Shown here piece by piece: positions 37,701 to 45,363 of a DNA stretch of 64,000 nt; within the stretch, counting starts at the first letter, position 1; every line of letters starts with the position of its first letter. Below the pieces are notes generated by a model. It ran no database searches. It saw only the letters and a list, made by a program, of their open reading frames with translations, and was not told where the DNA came from. The translations under genes were made by a program, and so were the position numbers. The DNA comes from Glandiceps talaboti. Taxonomy: Eukaryota; Hemichordata; Enteropneusta; Spengelidae. The stretch spans positions 19,569,176 to 19,633,175 of the forward strand of contig NC_135550.1 of NCBI RefSeq assembly GCF_964340395.1, in the 5' to 3' direction.

Positions 37701-40073
37701 ACTACGTTTCTATTATCCAAGAATGCTAACATTTGTCATGAAAATGTTTTGGAATGGGTGACTCTCAAACTTCACTACATGAGAGTTCTGAAGGATTCTG
37801 GCCCAAATCTGTAATTGCAGAGCGCCCCCAGTGGCCAAATTGTACAATATTCTATCTTTATGATAACTGCAATATGACACATTGCTGCCACAGTGATCTC
37901 ACCAGGGTAATGTGTACTAATGAAATAAGACAATGTACACTTGCATATGTTGGGGGGGGGGGAGTTGACAGATGATAGAGGGTTTCTAGTATCAGCAAGT
38001 CTGTCAGAGCTAGGATTTTTGACAGAAAGCCTGATATATAAATTTCTCAATATTTATTACAGAAAGGAATAGCCATTGGTCAGTTCTGCAAAGATTTCAA
38101 TGAGAGAACAAAAGATGTCAAAGAGGGAATCCCGATACCAACAAAAATATTTGTGAAGGTAAAGATTTGATTTCTTTCTCAAGTAACCATCAGATATCAG
38201 ATGAGGATGTTTGCCTTTCTTTCTAATAATAATAAATGGTCTATTTCTGTTGTATGTAGCAGCCCTCTGACTGAATTGTGACAGTATTACAAATGCATAT
38301 CAATTTACAATGGAAATCACAAATTTGATATTAAAATATTATAAATAATCTCACATGGACAAAGTACAAACAAGAGCAACAAAGTGGATATTAAACAATG
38401 TCTTACATTGCATTACAAAAAGACATTGTGTATAAACATGAAAGCAATTGAAACCAAGTTATACATTGCTCTGAACACTGCCCTACAGTTCATAGTTCAG
38501 GTCAGTATGTGCAATAGTATATGAAGGAGGAGGCTGAGTCAGTTCGGCTAGCCATGATGTCATCATTTGAATGTCTAGAGAAATAAAAACATAAATGGCA
38601 ATTTGTGTGGAATGAAAATTATTTTCTGTAATTTGGTTTCCATCTTTTAAAACCTATTAATGTTGTTTTTTTGTGTGTGATTGTCAGTCTGATCGAAGCT
38701 ACACTATAAAGATGAACAAGCCTCCTGTGTCATATTACCTGAAGGCAGCGGCAGGGATTTCAAGAGGGGCTAATAATCCAGGTGAGGCCTACTAGTCATA
38801 GGGTACACGAGTATGAACTGTAAAGATATTGACTAGTGTTAGATTGATAGACTGCCCTCTATATACAAAACATTATTACTTAGAGTAGGTACCTTGTAGG
38901 CAGGATTCTACCAAGTGATGTCACTTCCTCTTTTGTATTCTACAGAGACATATTAACTGATCCCATAATGCACGAGTACTAGTCTGATATACTCTATTGG
39001 TACACATGCTTGTAGTGTTCTCTGCAGCAGTACTTTCACAAGCAAAGCAAGTGCACACATGGGTGTAAATACCCATAATTACCCACACTGGCACAAGCAT
39101 ATCAAGCATATAATTGGGTTCCATTAGTATTACATATGGTTATCAACAATGATAATGTTAGTTTTTATATAGTGCTTTCTCACTTTGTGCTCAAAGCGCT
39201 TAACAATTATTACCCCTGGCATGGATCTATAGCAGCACAATGGCCCTTTATACTTCCTCAACTCCCCGGGGAGCAAACAATCCATTGCAGCCTGTAAAAG
39301 TGTGTAGGATTAAAGCATTCACATTGCAACCTCTATCCTACCAGGCCCCACAATTATACAGCTGGGTTGACTGAGGCACAGTCGAGGTTCAAATTTTGCC
39401 CAAGGACTTTAGCCATTCAGAAACAATCGGCATCAATGGGGCTTGAAGGTGCAACCTGCAGATTCAAACACTGGCCACTCTAACCATTTGCCCATCATGA
39501 GTCCACACTATCTGAAACAACAAATTTTGTAAAATATAATTGTTTGTTTACATTGAACAATCATGTGCTCTTTTGCATACAGGTATGTAGTTATGTTTTC
39601 AGTATCGTATGGCAATGCACACATCATATGTAAATTCTTCAAAATTGGTTTTAATGGTCAGCTGATGAAATGATGTTCTTATCACAGGAATTTCTATTCA
39701 GCAACCATAACGGTTGTGTACTGAGGATTTATAGAAAATCTAACATGTAAAAGCAGTCCTTTGTGATAATGAGACAAAATCTAGAAATAAACACTTTTAA
39801 TTCATTTTATTTCATTTCACAGGTAAAGAAGTGGTTGGTAAAGTGACTTTAAAACATGTTTATGAGATTGCCAAAATCAAGAGCGAAGACGAGAGTTTAC
39901 AAGACGAAACCATGGAGTATATATGTCGGGCTGTGATTGGATCGGCCAGGTCCATCGGAATTCAAGTTGTCAATGAACTAGATCCTAATGAATACAGACA
40001 ATTTCTTCTAGAACTGGAACAAAGGAAGGAACAAGAAAAACAAGAAAGAGAAGAACTGAAACTTAAAAAGTAG
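22450..40073 (+). CDS. MRPL11: Mitochondrial ribosomal protein L11 (uL11m), four exons, complete
   Basis: uL11m forms the L11 stalk base of the mitochondrial large ribosomal subunit, near the GTPase-associated centre (family knowledge). Exons are 22450-22596, 38063-38158, 38688-38781 and 39823-40073, all GT-AG, joining to 195 residues plus stop (human about 192). The N-terminal domain carries [11 protein letters not shown] followed by [20 protein letters not shown], the L11 signature that binds release/elongation factors; the C-terminal RNA-binding domain includes [13 protein letters not shown] and [12 protein letters not shown]. The C-terminal tail is Glu/Lys-rich and slightly longer than human. 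The first ATG begins [10 protein letters not shown], a basic leader suited to mitochondrial import, and aligns with the human start. Intron 1 (22597-38062) is about 15.5 kb and holds three intact TMEM121-like genes on the opposite strand, a minisatellite and several foldback elements. Confidence 0.96.
22701..22739 (+). repeat. (GT)n dinucleotide repeat
   Basis: About 39 bases of GT shortly after the first exon of MRPL11, followed by an impure GTGTGCGTGC tail. Confidence 0.95.
23330..25183. mobile_element. 1.85-kb DNA-transposon-like element with ~72-bp terminal inverted repeats and TTAA at both ends
   Basis: The left end reads TTAA then AGTGTACATGCAAAGGTACA and continues through a TTTATTTTGCC block to about 23401; the right end (25113-25183) is its reverse complement with about three differences and a one-base indel. 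TTAA abuts both termini, as in piggyBac-type insertions, although it could also be part of the inverted repeat. Internal open stretches on the - strand (for example 24794-24976, with an acidic Ser-rich segment) are short and I recognise no transposase, so it is probably non-autonomous or decayed. It lies in MRPL11 intron 1. The high similarity of the two ends suggests it is fairly young. Confidence 0.72.
25751..25924. repeat. ~100-bp tandem duplication
   Basis: A block containing CAATTCTTCGTTTTGTTTGT and ACTCCAACTTTGTGTAGGTA occurs twice with a 100-base period; the second copy is near identical. Confidence 0.9.
26422..27537 (-). CDS. TMEM121-like multi-pass membrane protein with C-terminal C2HC zinc motif (cluster gene 1)
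   Basis: Single-exon gene of 371 residues from the MAGRIYR start chosen to match its paralogues; an upstream in-frame ATG at 27546 would add three residues. The TMEM121 family is recognised by DAYLM in the first membrane segment, [20 protein letters not shown], then [23 protein letters not shown] and [12 protein letters not shown]...NWLVF..L....[11 protein letters not shown], which align block by block with human TMEM121. About six hydrophobic segments are visible (near residues 12-30, 38-56, 75-97, 107-130, 184-203, 220-247). After the core comes GPKKCSKC...H..RMC with Cys284, Cys287, His299 and Cys303, matching C-x2-C-x11-H-x3-C, then a Y-F-E-G-K-S-T-K box and an acidic tail. It is the most divergent paralogue and the closest to the vertebrate sequence. 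Nested antisense in MRPL11 intron 1. Molecular function of the family is not established to my knowledge. Confidence 0.9.
   Translation of the reverse strand: MAGRIYRILHCVFSVIFVMTLMAVTDAYLMIHNLTYGYFVIGDAIVMTIWSLFAVYTTQTLDNPAAYEQEVVQTQLWTAMVQWGLFISLHIAKLFCIFNYTDLDHGVLGPAGISLCLYVCVPTLYVVLVGMHHNVKPFCRRGIHLQAETIEVVIDLIDILELLTIIWGESAASKVSGTLPKPMELFVFFYCTLLLLGLPILALHDARYTVPTGHNTAVPYSAVYPILSFITVNSVGITIRLVNWLVFDHLSHMNVVLIGKNFVGIFIELRYLLVYFSKMGPKKCSKCKNRYAECEIQQHERMCKQSGGTNRLSLYFEGKSTKAARKRNTIIVSSAPQNDEREENNTHEDLEASNGDGKTNEAFELTDVETP
27538..32109. other. MRPL11 intron 1 between TMEM121-like genes 1 and 2, no gene recognised
   Basis: AT-rich sequence without a recognisable coding region. It contains an imperfect direct duplication of about 75 bases at about 28121-28235 (blocks CTAACAT.TCA.CAGCATAT and AGCAACTGGAAGG), the hairpin at 31051-31179, and from about 31353 onward sequence that is repeated downstream of gene 3. 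Confidence 0.6.
31051..31179. repeat. Near-perfect 61-base-arm hairpin
   Basis: Arms of 61 bases (left starting ATGAAAACCAAACAAACTAG, right ending CAGTTTGTTTGGTTTTCAT) pair with one visible mismatch around a 7-base loop (CAGTTAC). It would be transcribed within MRPL11 intron 1 as a long double-stranded hairpin. No target-site duplication was seen. Confidence 0.92.
31353..33290. repeat. Tandem duplication unit, copy 1 (contains TMEM121-like gene 2)
   Basis: The flank at 31353-31500 (TTTCTAGACGTGACTTGATT, GGACCCCAAACCATGGTTGT) matches 33558-33695, and the genes plus about 30 bases upstream of the start codon also match. The duplicated segment therefore includes gene 2 and at least 750 bases of its 3' flank; the repeat period is about 2.2-2.3 kb. 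Confidence 0.85.
32110..33237 (-). CDS. TMEM121-like membrane protein with C2HC zinc motif (cluster gene 2, 375 aa)
   Basis: Single exon starting [10 protein letters not shown]. Hydrophobic segments lie near residues 10-30, 37-58, 75-97, 108-130, 181-201 and 219-246; the hydrophilic loop 131-180 carries the family's [16 protein letters not shown] block. The motif K-C-S-N-C ... H-E-A-L-C places Cys282, Cys285, His297 and Cys301 in C-x2-C-x11-H-x3-C spacing, immediately after the last hydrophobic stretch. A basic box ([13 protein letters not shown], 317-329) and an acidic tail ending [10 protein letters not shown] follow. It is about 93% identical in protein to cluster gene 3 by eye, with the first 100 residues identical. 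Nested antisense in MRPL11 intron 1. The zinc motif resembles the zf-C2HC_2 family in spacing; zinc binding is inferred. Confidence 0.92.
   Translation of the reverse strand: MARLYRIVDCIISFVFVCLTMAILDAYLMVENLNYGYFIIGDVIALTIWIVFAVLATRTLMHPEAYEQEIIQTELWTAMLQWGVFMAIQLAKVGCIYNLTDFTQLMGANGISLTLYICIPTLYVVLVGIHHNIKPFCSRGLNLRAETGGVVIDLIDILDILTMLWGLDVSQNNDSTLPQWMEIFLFLYTSIMLIFLPILAIHDSRYESPEGDINSIPYSIIYPWISFIFVDIANITLRLVNWLVFDHLTSITLVLLSKNFVNIFRQIRYFIVFYSSLGPKKCSNCSVRYAECDLHEHEALCLKKHKKFGELVDYCEGKSTKAKNKRQTRIYPSDKDLKGKSGYENKSMTDSELRSRATATATGVEVVDLDDNNVL
33558..35620. repeat. Tandem duplication unit, copy 2 (contains TMEM121-like gene 3)
   Basis: This is the second copy of the segment at 31353-33290. 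The 3' flank (33558-33750) and the gene itself match copy 1; similarity fades about 30-60 bases upstream of the gene's start codon, where blocks such as CAGTCACAGG remain shared. Confidence 0.85.
34413..35552 (-). CDS. TMEM121-like membrane protein with C2HC zinc motif (cluster gene 3, 379 aa)
   Basis: Single exon, a tandem duplicate of cluster gene 2. Same start ([10 protein letters not shown]), same membrane core and same zinc motif (Cys282, Cys285, His297, Cys301; here C-S-K-C and H-E-V-L-C). Differences from gene 2 concentrate in the second half and in the tail, which has a four-residue insertion before GYEN and ends SELDDNEVP. Over the stretch encoding roughly the first 100 residues I saw no base difference from gene 2, including about 30 bases upstream of the ATG; this suggests recent duplication with later gene conversion of the 5' half. 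Last of the three genes nested antisense in MRPL11 intron 1. Confidence 0.92.
   Translation of the reverse strand: MARLYRIVDCIISFVFVCLTMAILDAYLMVENLNYGYFIIGDVIALTIWIVFAVLATRTLMHPEAYEQEIIQTELWTAMLQWGVFMAIQLAKVGCIYNLTDLTQLMGANGISLTLYICIPTLYVVLVGIHHNIKPFCSRGINLRAETGGVVIDLIDILDILSMLWGLDASQNNDSTLPQWMEIFLFLYTSTMLIFLPILAIHDSRYESPEGDIHSIPYSIFYPWISFFFVDIANITLRLVNWLVFDHLTSITLVLLSKNFVSIFRQIRYFLVFYSSLGPKKCSKCSVRYAECDLHEHEVLCLKKHTKFGELVDYCEGKSTKSKNKRQSRITPSDQDLKGNCDTLGYENTSMTTDSELRSRGTATATGVEMSELDDNEVP
35553..36365. other. MRPL11 intron 1 sequence upstream of TMEM121-like gene 3
   Basis: No coding sequence recognised. It presumably holds the promoter of gene 3, read on the - strand; no TATA box was obvious close to the start codon. 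Confidence 0.5.
36370..37445. repeat. 35-bp minisatellite, about 30 copies
   Basis: Tandem units of 35 bases of the type CTTCACTGCTTCTTGAATGC followed by TAACAGAGGCTTTCA. Variants (GCT/CCT before TCTTG, AACAG/AACGG/ATCAG, CCTTC/ACTTC) alternate; between about 37040 and 37290 GCT and CCT units alternate regularly, giving a 70-base higher-order period. It lies in MRPL11 intron 1. Confidence 0.97.
37446..38062. other. End of MRPL11 intron 1
   Basis: No coding sequence. It holds copy B of the CTCF-like repeat at about 37771-37880 and ends in the exon 2 acceptor (TATTTATTACAG). Confidence 0.6.
37771..37880 (-). repeat. Dispersed repeat with CTCF-like core, copy B
   Basis: Reverse orientation; on the - strand it reads ...ATTTGGCCACTGGGGGCGCT, the closest of the four copies to the vertebrate CTCF consensus (one base short of CCACNAGGGGGCGC). 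Flanked by the GATAACTGCAATATG block shared with copies A and D. Confidence 0.6.
38930..39135 (-). mobile_element. Short inverted-repeat element (MITE-like), copy 2
   Basis: The reverse strand carries CCAGTGTGGGTA, GGGTATTTACAC, GTGAAAGTAC and TGCAGAGAACAC in the same order as 7599-7769, with a diverged GGAACCCAAT-type end. It lies in MRPL11 intron 3. Confidence 0.5.
39161..39503 (-). mobile_element. tRNA-derived SINE family 1, copy 2 (most complete)
   Basis: On the - strand the head reads GGGCAAATGGTTAGAGTGGC (box A-like), followed by GGTTGCACCTTCAAGCCCC (box B-like), a body with CAGCTGTATAATTGTGGGGC and CTGGTAGGATAGAGGTTGC, and a tail AAGCGCTTTGAGC...ATATAAAAAC. About 340 bases. Two other copies occur at 18043-18362 and 20411-20590. 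It lies in MRPL11 intron 3, antisense. Confidence 0.75.
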
Positions 40074-40368
40074 ACTTTTAGAAATCCAAAAATTGACCTC
40101 AATGAGTGTTCTAGCAATGTCGTAATTCTTGGATCGTAGGTTGCTGCAGTTTCCCTGTCACAGTGTATTGGCATGATGGTTCGTTGATTGAATGTGCCTC
40201 ACTTATGACACACAATGTTGCCATGCCAACCAGAGGTGGTCAAGATTTTCACTGGAAAAATGGTGAAGAAATTGGTGATCTACCTTGGACTGGAATATTA
40301 GAATATGGAACTATGAATTTCATATGTTTGAATAAGGGTTGTTGTGATGTGCATGTTGAAACATTTGA

Positions 40369-40407
40369 AATAAAATGTCTATATGTATGAAAAGGTTTGT
40401 TAATAAA
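40369..40407 (+). terminator. MRPL11: MRPL11 poly(A) signals
   Basis: AATAAA at 40369-40374 and again at 40402-40407, about 300 bases after the stop codon. The first is the likelier one. Confidence 0.7.
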
Positions 40408-40504
40408 TTTCTTTTTTGTATGGCCATTCTTATCATTACTATGTCTTCAGTCACAATTGTATATGCCATTAGGTACATTGTATAGTCTTAGTCATCATAA
40501 GATC

Positions 40505-40770
40505 TCATTGAAGCAGCTTTCTGTCTGTACTGTCTGAACTAACTGTCTGTCTGTACTGTGCCTGTCTGTTTGGCTGTTTGTACTGTGTCTGTCTGTACTG
40601 TCTCTGTACTGGCTGTCTGTATTGTACTGGCTCTCTGTCTGCGTGTCTCTGTACTGACTGTCTGTGATGTACACTCTGTACTGTACTGACTGGCTGTCTA
40701 TTTCTCTGTACTGTCTGTACTGTATTGTCTTTCTCTACTTTTTGTTTGTACCATGTCTGTACTGTATTGA
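40505..40770 (+). repeat. Irregular CTGT/CTGTACTG-rich simple repeat
   Basis: About 265 bases dominated by CTGTCTGT and GTACTGT words without a fixed period, just downstream of MRPL11. Confidence 0.85.
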
Positions 40771-41550
40771 ATTACCTATGGCTAAACATATTTGTGTACC
40801 AGTACACATAGTATAGTGCAATGCATCCAATCAACCTGGATTTTAGGTCCATACACTAAAATCAGCATCCCAATGAATCATGACGTCAATGTATCACTTA
40901 TACTGTAAGATACGTCGTGTTTTTCAGCCTTATCAGGTTTCTAAACCTGAGTGGTCACAGAGAAAATGTCATATCTTCCAAACTACTTATTACTGCATTG
41001 AAGAACTATTACAAAGTTACAGCCAGTGCAGGTTTAACATCACACAAACTGTGCAGGATTGCCAAGAAACACCAAATTTGACAGACTGTATCTTGTTTTA
41101 CATCTAGCAGTGGTTCAGCATTGCCCCATGGGAGTGAACATGTATGCATATGTATTATATGAATAATATATATTCATGACTACTGATCTGAAGGTAATAA
41201 GCATCTCTGAGTCATGAATATTTATTGTCCATCTAATACATGCGTGTTTATGCTGTGAGCATCGATGGGACGCTGTTCGCATTATTTACACGGTAGTTGT
41301 GGATAATAAAGTGGACACAAATGTTAAATTACCGGTATCCCTTCTATGGCCGCAACGAGTGGCAACAAGGATCCGAACTACAAATCAAGCACAGAGCCCT
41401 CTAACTCTGAATCTCGACCTTATGTGGACACTACCCTATGAACATTCCGACACGTAACGCACGAAAGAATTTCACGTGACCCCTGGATGTAGTAAGTGCA
41501 CAACAGCCACACAACTGTAAAGTTTAAAGCTGCAATGGTCGTTCGGGTTT

Positions 41551-41953
41551 TTACAGCGAAAATCATAAACCCTGAAAAAAAACGTCGCCTGGCTCGACAA
41601 AAATCTCTCTAACATTTGCTACAGTTTTTTGTCTGGCTAGACAAAATATCTCTTTGATGAAGTTGTAAATCTGGCTCGACACATATCTGATTAATATTTC
41701 CACATGTTATCGTCTGGCACCATAAGAACTGAATTACAATTGTTACATGTTAGTCAATTGTTTACCGAGGACGTTGTACATAATGGTAGCTCTTGCATAG
41801 AAAGTGTAACAATATTGGTAAAGATGTTTGTCAGCCCAGAGGATTTACGAAACGCTGTTGGTAAGATTTTTGCCTAGGCAGACGATAAAATGCAATATAG
41901 ATTTTTGTCGAGCCAAGCGACGTTTTGTTTCAGGCTTTATGATTTCCGTTGTA
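41551..41953. mobile_element. MITE-like element with ~55-bp terminal inverted repeats
   Basis: The left end (TTACAGCGAAAATCATAAAC, then ACGTCGCCTGGCTCGACAAA) is the imperfect reverse complement of the right end (41899-41953). A word of the type TCTGGCTCGACA recurs inside near 41627 and 41671, so the element also has internal subrepeats. No target-site duplication was identified and there is no coding sequence. Confidence 0.72.
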
Positions 41954-44202
41954 ATAAATGTCCGTTCATAAAATCGACAAATCCTTCCTCCATTCCCTCA
42001 AGCGCAGTTGTACTAAAATTCGACAAATGGGTACCAGCAGTGTATACATACAAAGTTCAACGCTTTTGAAATATTGGTTGTATTCAATCCCAATATAGTG
42101 GGCTCAGCTTGAGGCTTCATTGATTGAATGGAAGGAAGGAGATTTGAGTCGAGGTATTTGGTGATTGTAAAGTCCTTACTGGTAATTAAGACCACTCCCA
42201 TTCTCACCCAGCTCTGGAAATCTGCGCTCCGAGGTTTCCTACCTTGACCTACAAGTTCATGGCCCATGTATCCTAAAATGCCGTGAATCCTGACATTCAA
42301 ACACACCGGCATCATATTTGCCACTCGTGCAAATATCATTTTTAAGATCGCCATTTAAACGGGAGATTTTGTGCTATGCTGTTTGGAAAATGATGTGGGG
42401 TTTTTGTACAGTGTGTTGGTCAAAACGAAGGATTTCGTTAACATAACAATAAATGTATAATAGTTTCCAGTTTGACTGAAAGAAATACGTCATCATGGAA
42501 TATCGCAGTGGAAAGTATGTATGTAATTATGTCAACCTCACCAACCACAGCCTACGTTATTGTCTTCGATCATTTAAGGTCGATAGCACGACGTATCCCG
42601 GGGTTTCTCACAATTTGTCCGAGTGAACATTTAATGAAAATGGGATATAAAAGGGTCGGAACTCTGCTTTGTATCCAGTGTGTCATCCCTCCAATTACAG
42701 TACGTACCTGTATACATTAACCCATGGCAATATAAAGGGAGATTATCTTATACCCCGGTAGTCGTTTACTCCAAGAAAACAACAGATCCTGATCACCTTC
42801 CAGCGAATAAAAGTTATATGAAAGCATTTGATAAACAACTGTCCTGTATTGATAGCGCACGTCGTCGATTCAATTACTGTATACAATGCAATAGATAGAA
42901 GATAGACGGATGGACAATGAAATTATTGTGGATCCATCACAATCGCCATCACTCATACATACAATAGTTTGTAAGACGCTTTTACATTTTCAGATGGGTG
43001 CAGATGTTTATCTCAGCAACAGCCCACAAACAACTTTCCCGAAGGTTTGTTGTGGTCTTACTGTCCCAAGCTATCCAAACCAACTGTATCCAAAAACAGA
43101 AGATATCCCATCTACGTGGATGGCCATCATTTACAATTCTCGTAAAACTACACAGGATACATCCCGTCATGGTGTGGATAGATTGAGAAAGTGAGACCAC
43201 GACAAGTACCTGGGCTACAAACAACTAACGTTCAAACTTCCCTTGCATGACCCTGACAGCCCGGCAATTTTCAACCCACAATGACAACGTTAAGATCGGC
43301 GCAGCGAAGGTTCTTAGCTAACAAACAACTTCGTTTGACGCAAATCATCATCGTAGAAAAATTATAGTTTATTAAAGTCATGTTACATATATATATATCT
43401 ACACTGTATTCAAATTTTGGTTGCAAGCCAATGTTTCGTCGTTGAGTGGACGGAGTGTCCGGCACTTTCTCTACCGTACGTCATCTGAATAAAAGCACTA
43501 AAAGCATGACCGTCATGCTATGCCTTTGGCACAAAACATAACTAACTCGCCAAGTTGTAAATGTTATTTTAAAAATTTTAAAACACTAAATGTGGTTAAA
43601 ATTCAGTAAGATTGTTGCTGGTTATTTCAAATCACAAATCATATTTTTTTAAAAAAACACCTGCTTTGTCTTCGGACGAGGTGCCGCGTTGACTGTACAG
43701 TATCCTCAATCGATGCTTGGGGAAAAACAATATAAAAAAGTGAATTCGTCGAACGTTGCATGAAAAAAAACCCTAGGTACATCAACTGTGTGTCTCATCT
43801 CATATATAATTAGTAAACAGCCTTCACATAATTGATTTCAAGGCAACTTCTTCTACTAGGATTAATTGATCAATTAACTGATCGATCACTGTATTTCAAA
43901 CCACCGTGATAGTTTTATAAAAAACACCTACTGTAACCGTGTTTGAACCCGTTTTATATTATGAAATAATCATAGCTATGTGATGATGAGTAAAACACAC
44001 AAAAACGAGCAGGTGTAGTAAAAAAATTTTGACTTCGACAATATCCTAAATGCTATTATCGTATTCCCTTTTACGCGTTCTTTCTTGGTGATACTTTTTT
44101 GAAAACCGTATTAATGAAATGTAGAGATATCCCTTCAGGTAAATACACTTAAACGCGTATGGGTTATTTGCAACTTTGAAGGTATGTCTTATATGTTCTT
44201 AT

Positions 44203-45363
44203 TCATACCACGGTAGACTCGTTCGCCACAGACTCAGTGTCCTCCACTTTCACCACTGCACTTTCCACATCTGTCACTGCCATATCGTTTGCATACGTGT
44301 GTTCCTCCGCGTTGCTGTTTGGACCATTTTTGTCAGCTAAGCGTTGATTGACTTTGTGTTTAAAGCGGAACACAGAAGGGTGAATCTGATTTTCGGGCTC
44401 TCTTTTAGAGCTTATTCCCTGCCAATATTCCATAACCCCGCCTAGTCTGTCGTTGGCCTTCTCACACCACTGCATGTGTTCACTATGGTCGCTTTCGGCA
44501 AATCTAACCTTACACTTTTCGCATGGCTTTGGACCCAGGCTGCTGTAAAATATTATGAGGTACCTGATTTCTTGAAAGATGCCGACAGAATTCTTTCCGA
44601 TGAAGACGATACTGATAGACGAAAGGTGTCCGAACAATAGCCAATTCACAAGTCGGATGGTAATATTGGCGACGTCAACGAAAAAGAAACTTATCCAGGT
44701 ATAGACAGCGCTGTAAGGTATGCTGTTTGCATCACCCATTGGAGTGCTAAATCGGGCGTCGTGAATTGCTAAGATGGGTAGCATTACCAATAGGACCGAT
44801 GTATAGAAAAACAGAAATAATATCATCCACTGTGGAAGTTTTGTGTTTTCTACGAAATTCTCAAGTCCCCACAACGTTGTCAAAATATCCAAAATATCGA
44901 TGAGGTCAATCGTCACGCCGTCAGTGTCCGTTCGAAGGCTTACTCCTTTGCGGGCGAATGGTTTGACGTTGTGGTGCATACCCAGTAGTCCGATGTACAT
45001 AAGGGGAACGCAAATATAGAGAGTCAAACTGAGGCCATTCGTACCAAGAAAGTGGTCCAGAGTTGTTGTCAGAAAGAGGACACCAACTTTGCCTTGTAGA
45101 AGTATCATGAACGCTCCCCATTGTATCATAGCAGTCCACAGATCGGTCTGAACAACTTCGCGTTCAAAATCTTTCGGATGTTCCAATGTTCTGGTTGCAA
45201 CAACGGCAAAAACAATCCATAGTATGAAAACGACAAGGTCTCCGATGATGAAAAAGCCAAAGTATATATTCGCCACCAGTAAATAAACGTCTGTAATCCC
45301 ATTAGCCACTATGACCAAGAAAAACGATATCAAACAGTCCACGAGACGGAAACAGCTACCCAT
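44203..45363 (-). CDS. TMEM121-like membrane protein with C2HC zinc motif (cluster gene 4, 386 aa)
   Basis: Single exon starting MGSCFRLVDC. It has the same arrangement as genes 1-3: hydrophobic segments near 10-30, 36-57, 75-98, 108-130, 179-200 and 218-245, the family block [18 protein letters not shown] in the central loop, and GPKPCEKC...H-M-Q-W-C giving Cys281, Cys284, His296 and Cys300 in C-x2-C-x11-H-x3-C spacing. The box after it is M-E-Y-W-Q-G-I-S-S-K; the long tail ends VVKVEDTESVANESTVV, whose last residues T-V-V would fit a class I PDZ ligand. Very similar to gene 5 from about residue 200 to 320 and less so before residue 130. The cysteine at position 137 found in the other four genes (KPFC) is Ala here. 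Confidence 0.92.
   Translation of the reverse strand: MGSCFRLVDCLISFFLVIVANGITDVYLLVANIYFGFFIIGDLVVFILWIVFAVVATRTLEHPKDFEREVVQTDLWTAMIQWGAFMILLQGKVGVLFLTTTLDHFLGTNGLSLTLYICVPLMYIGLLGMHHNVKPFARKGVSLRTDTDGVTIDLIDILDILTTLWGLENFVENTKLPQWMILFLFFYTSVLLVMLPILAIHDARFSTPMGDANSIPYSAVYTWISFFFVDVANITIRLVNWLLFGHLSSISIVFIGKNSVGIFQEIRYLIIFYSSLGPKPCEKCKVRFAESDHSEHMQWCEKANDRLGGVMEYWQGISSKREPENQIHPSVFRFKHKVNQRLADKNGPNSNAEEHTYANDMAVTDVESAVVKVEDTESVANESTVV

Larger units (their letters stand above)
40408..44202. other. Intergenic region between MRPL11 and TMEM121-like gene 4
   Basis: It contains an irregular (CTGTCTGTA)n region at 40505-40770 and a 403-bp inverted-repeat element at 41551-41953. Open stretches at 42013-42354 (-), 42472-42720 (+) and 42910-43194 (+) show no family I recognise and no convincing exon structure. 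Confidence 0.55.

Noticed and set aside
42013-43240. Overlapping open frames on both strands suggesting a gene
   Set aside because: No recognisable motif and no consistent exon chain; frames on the two strands are mutually exclusive and similar in length, as expected by chance.
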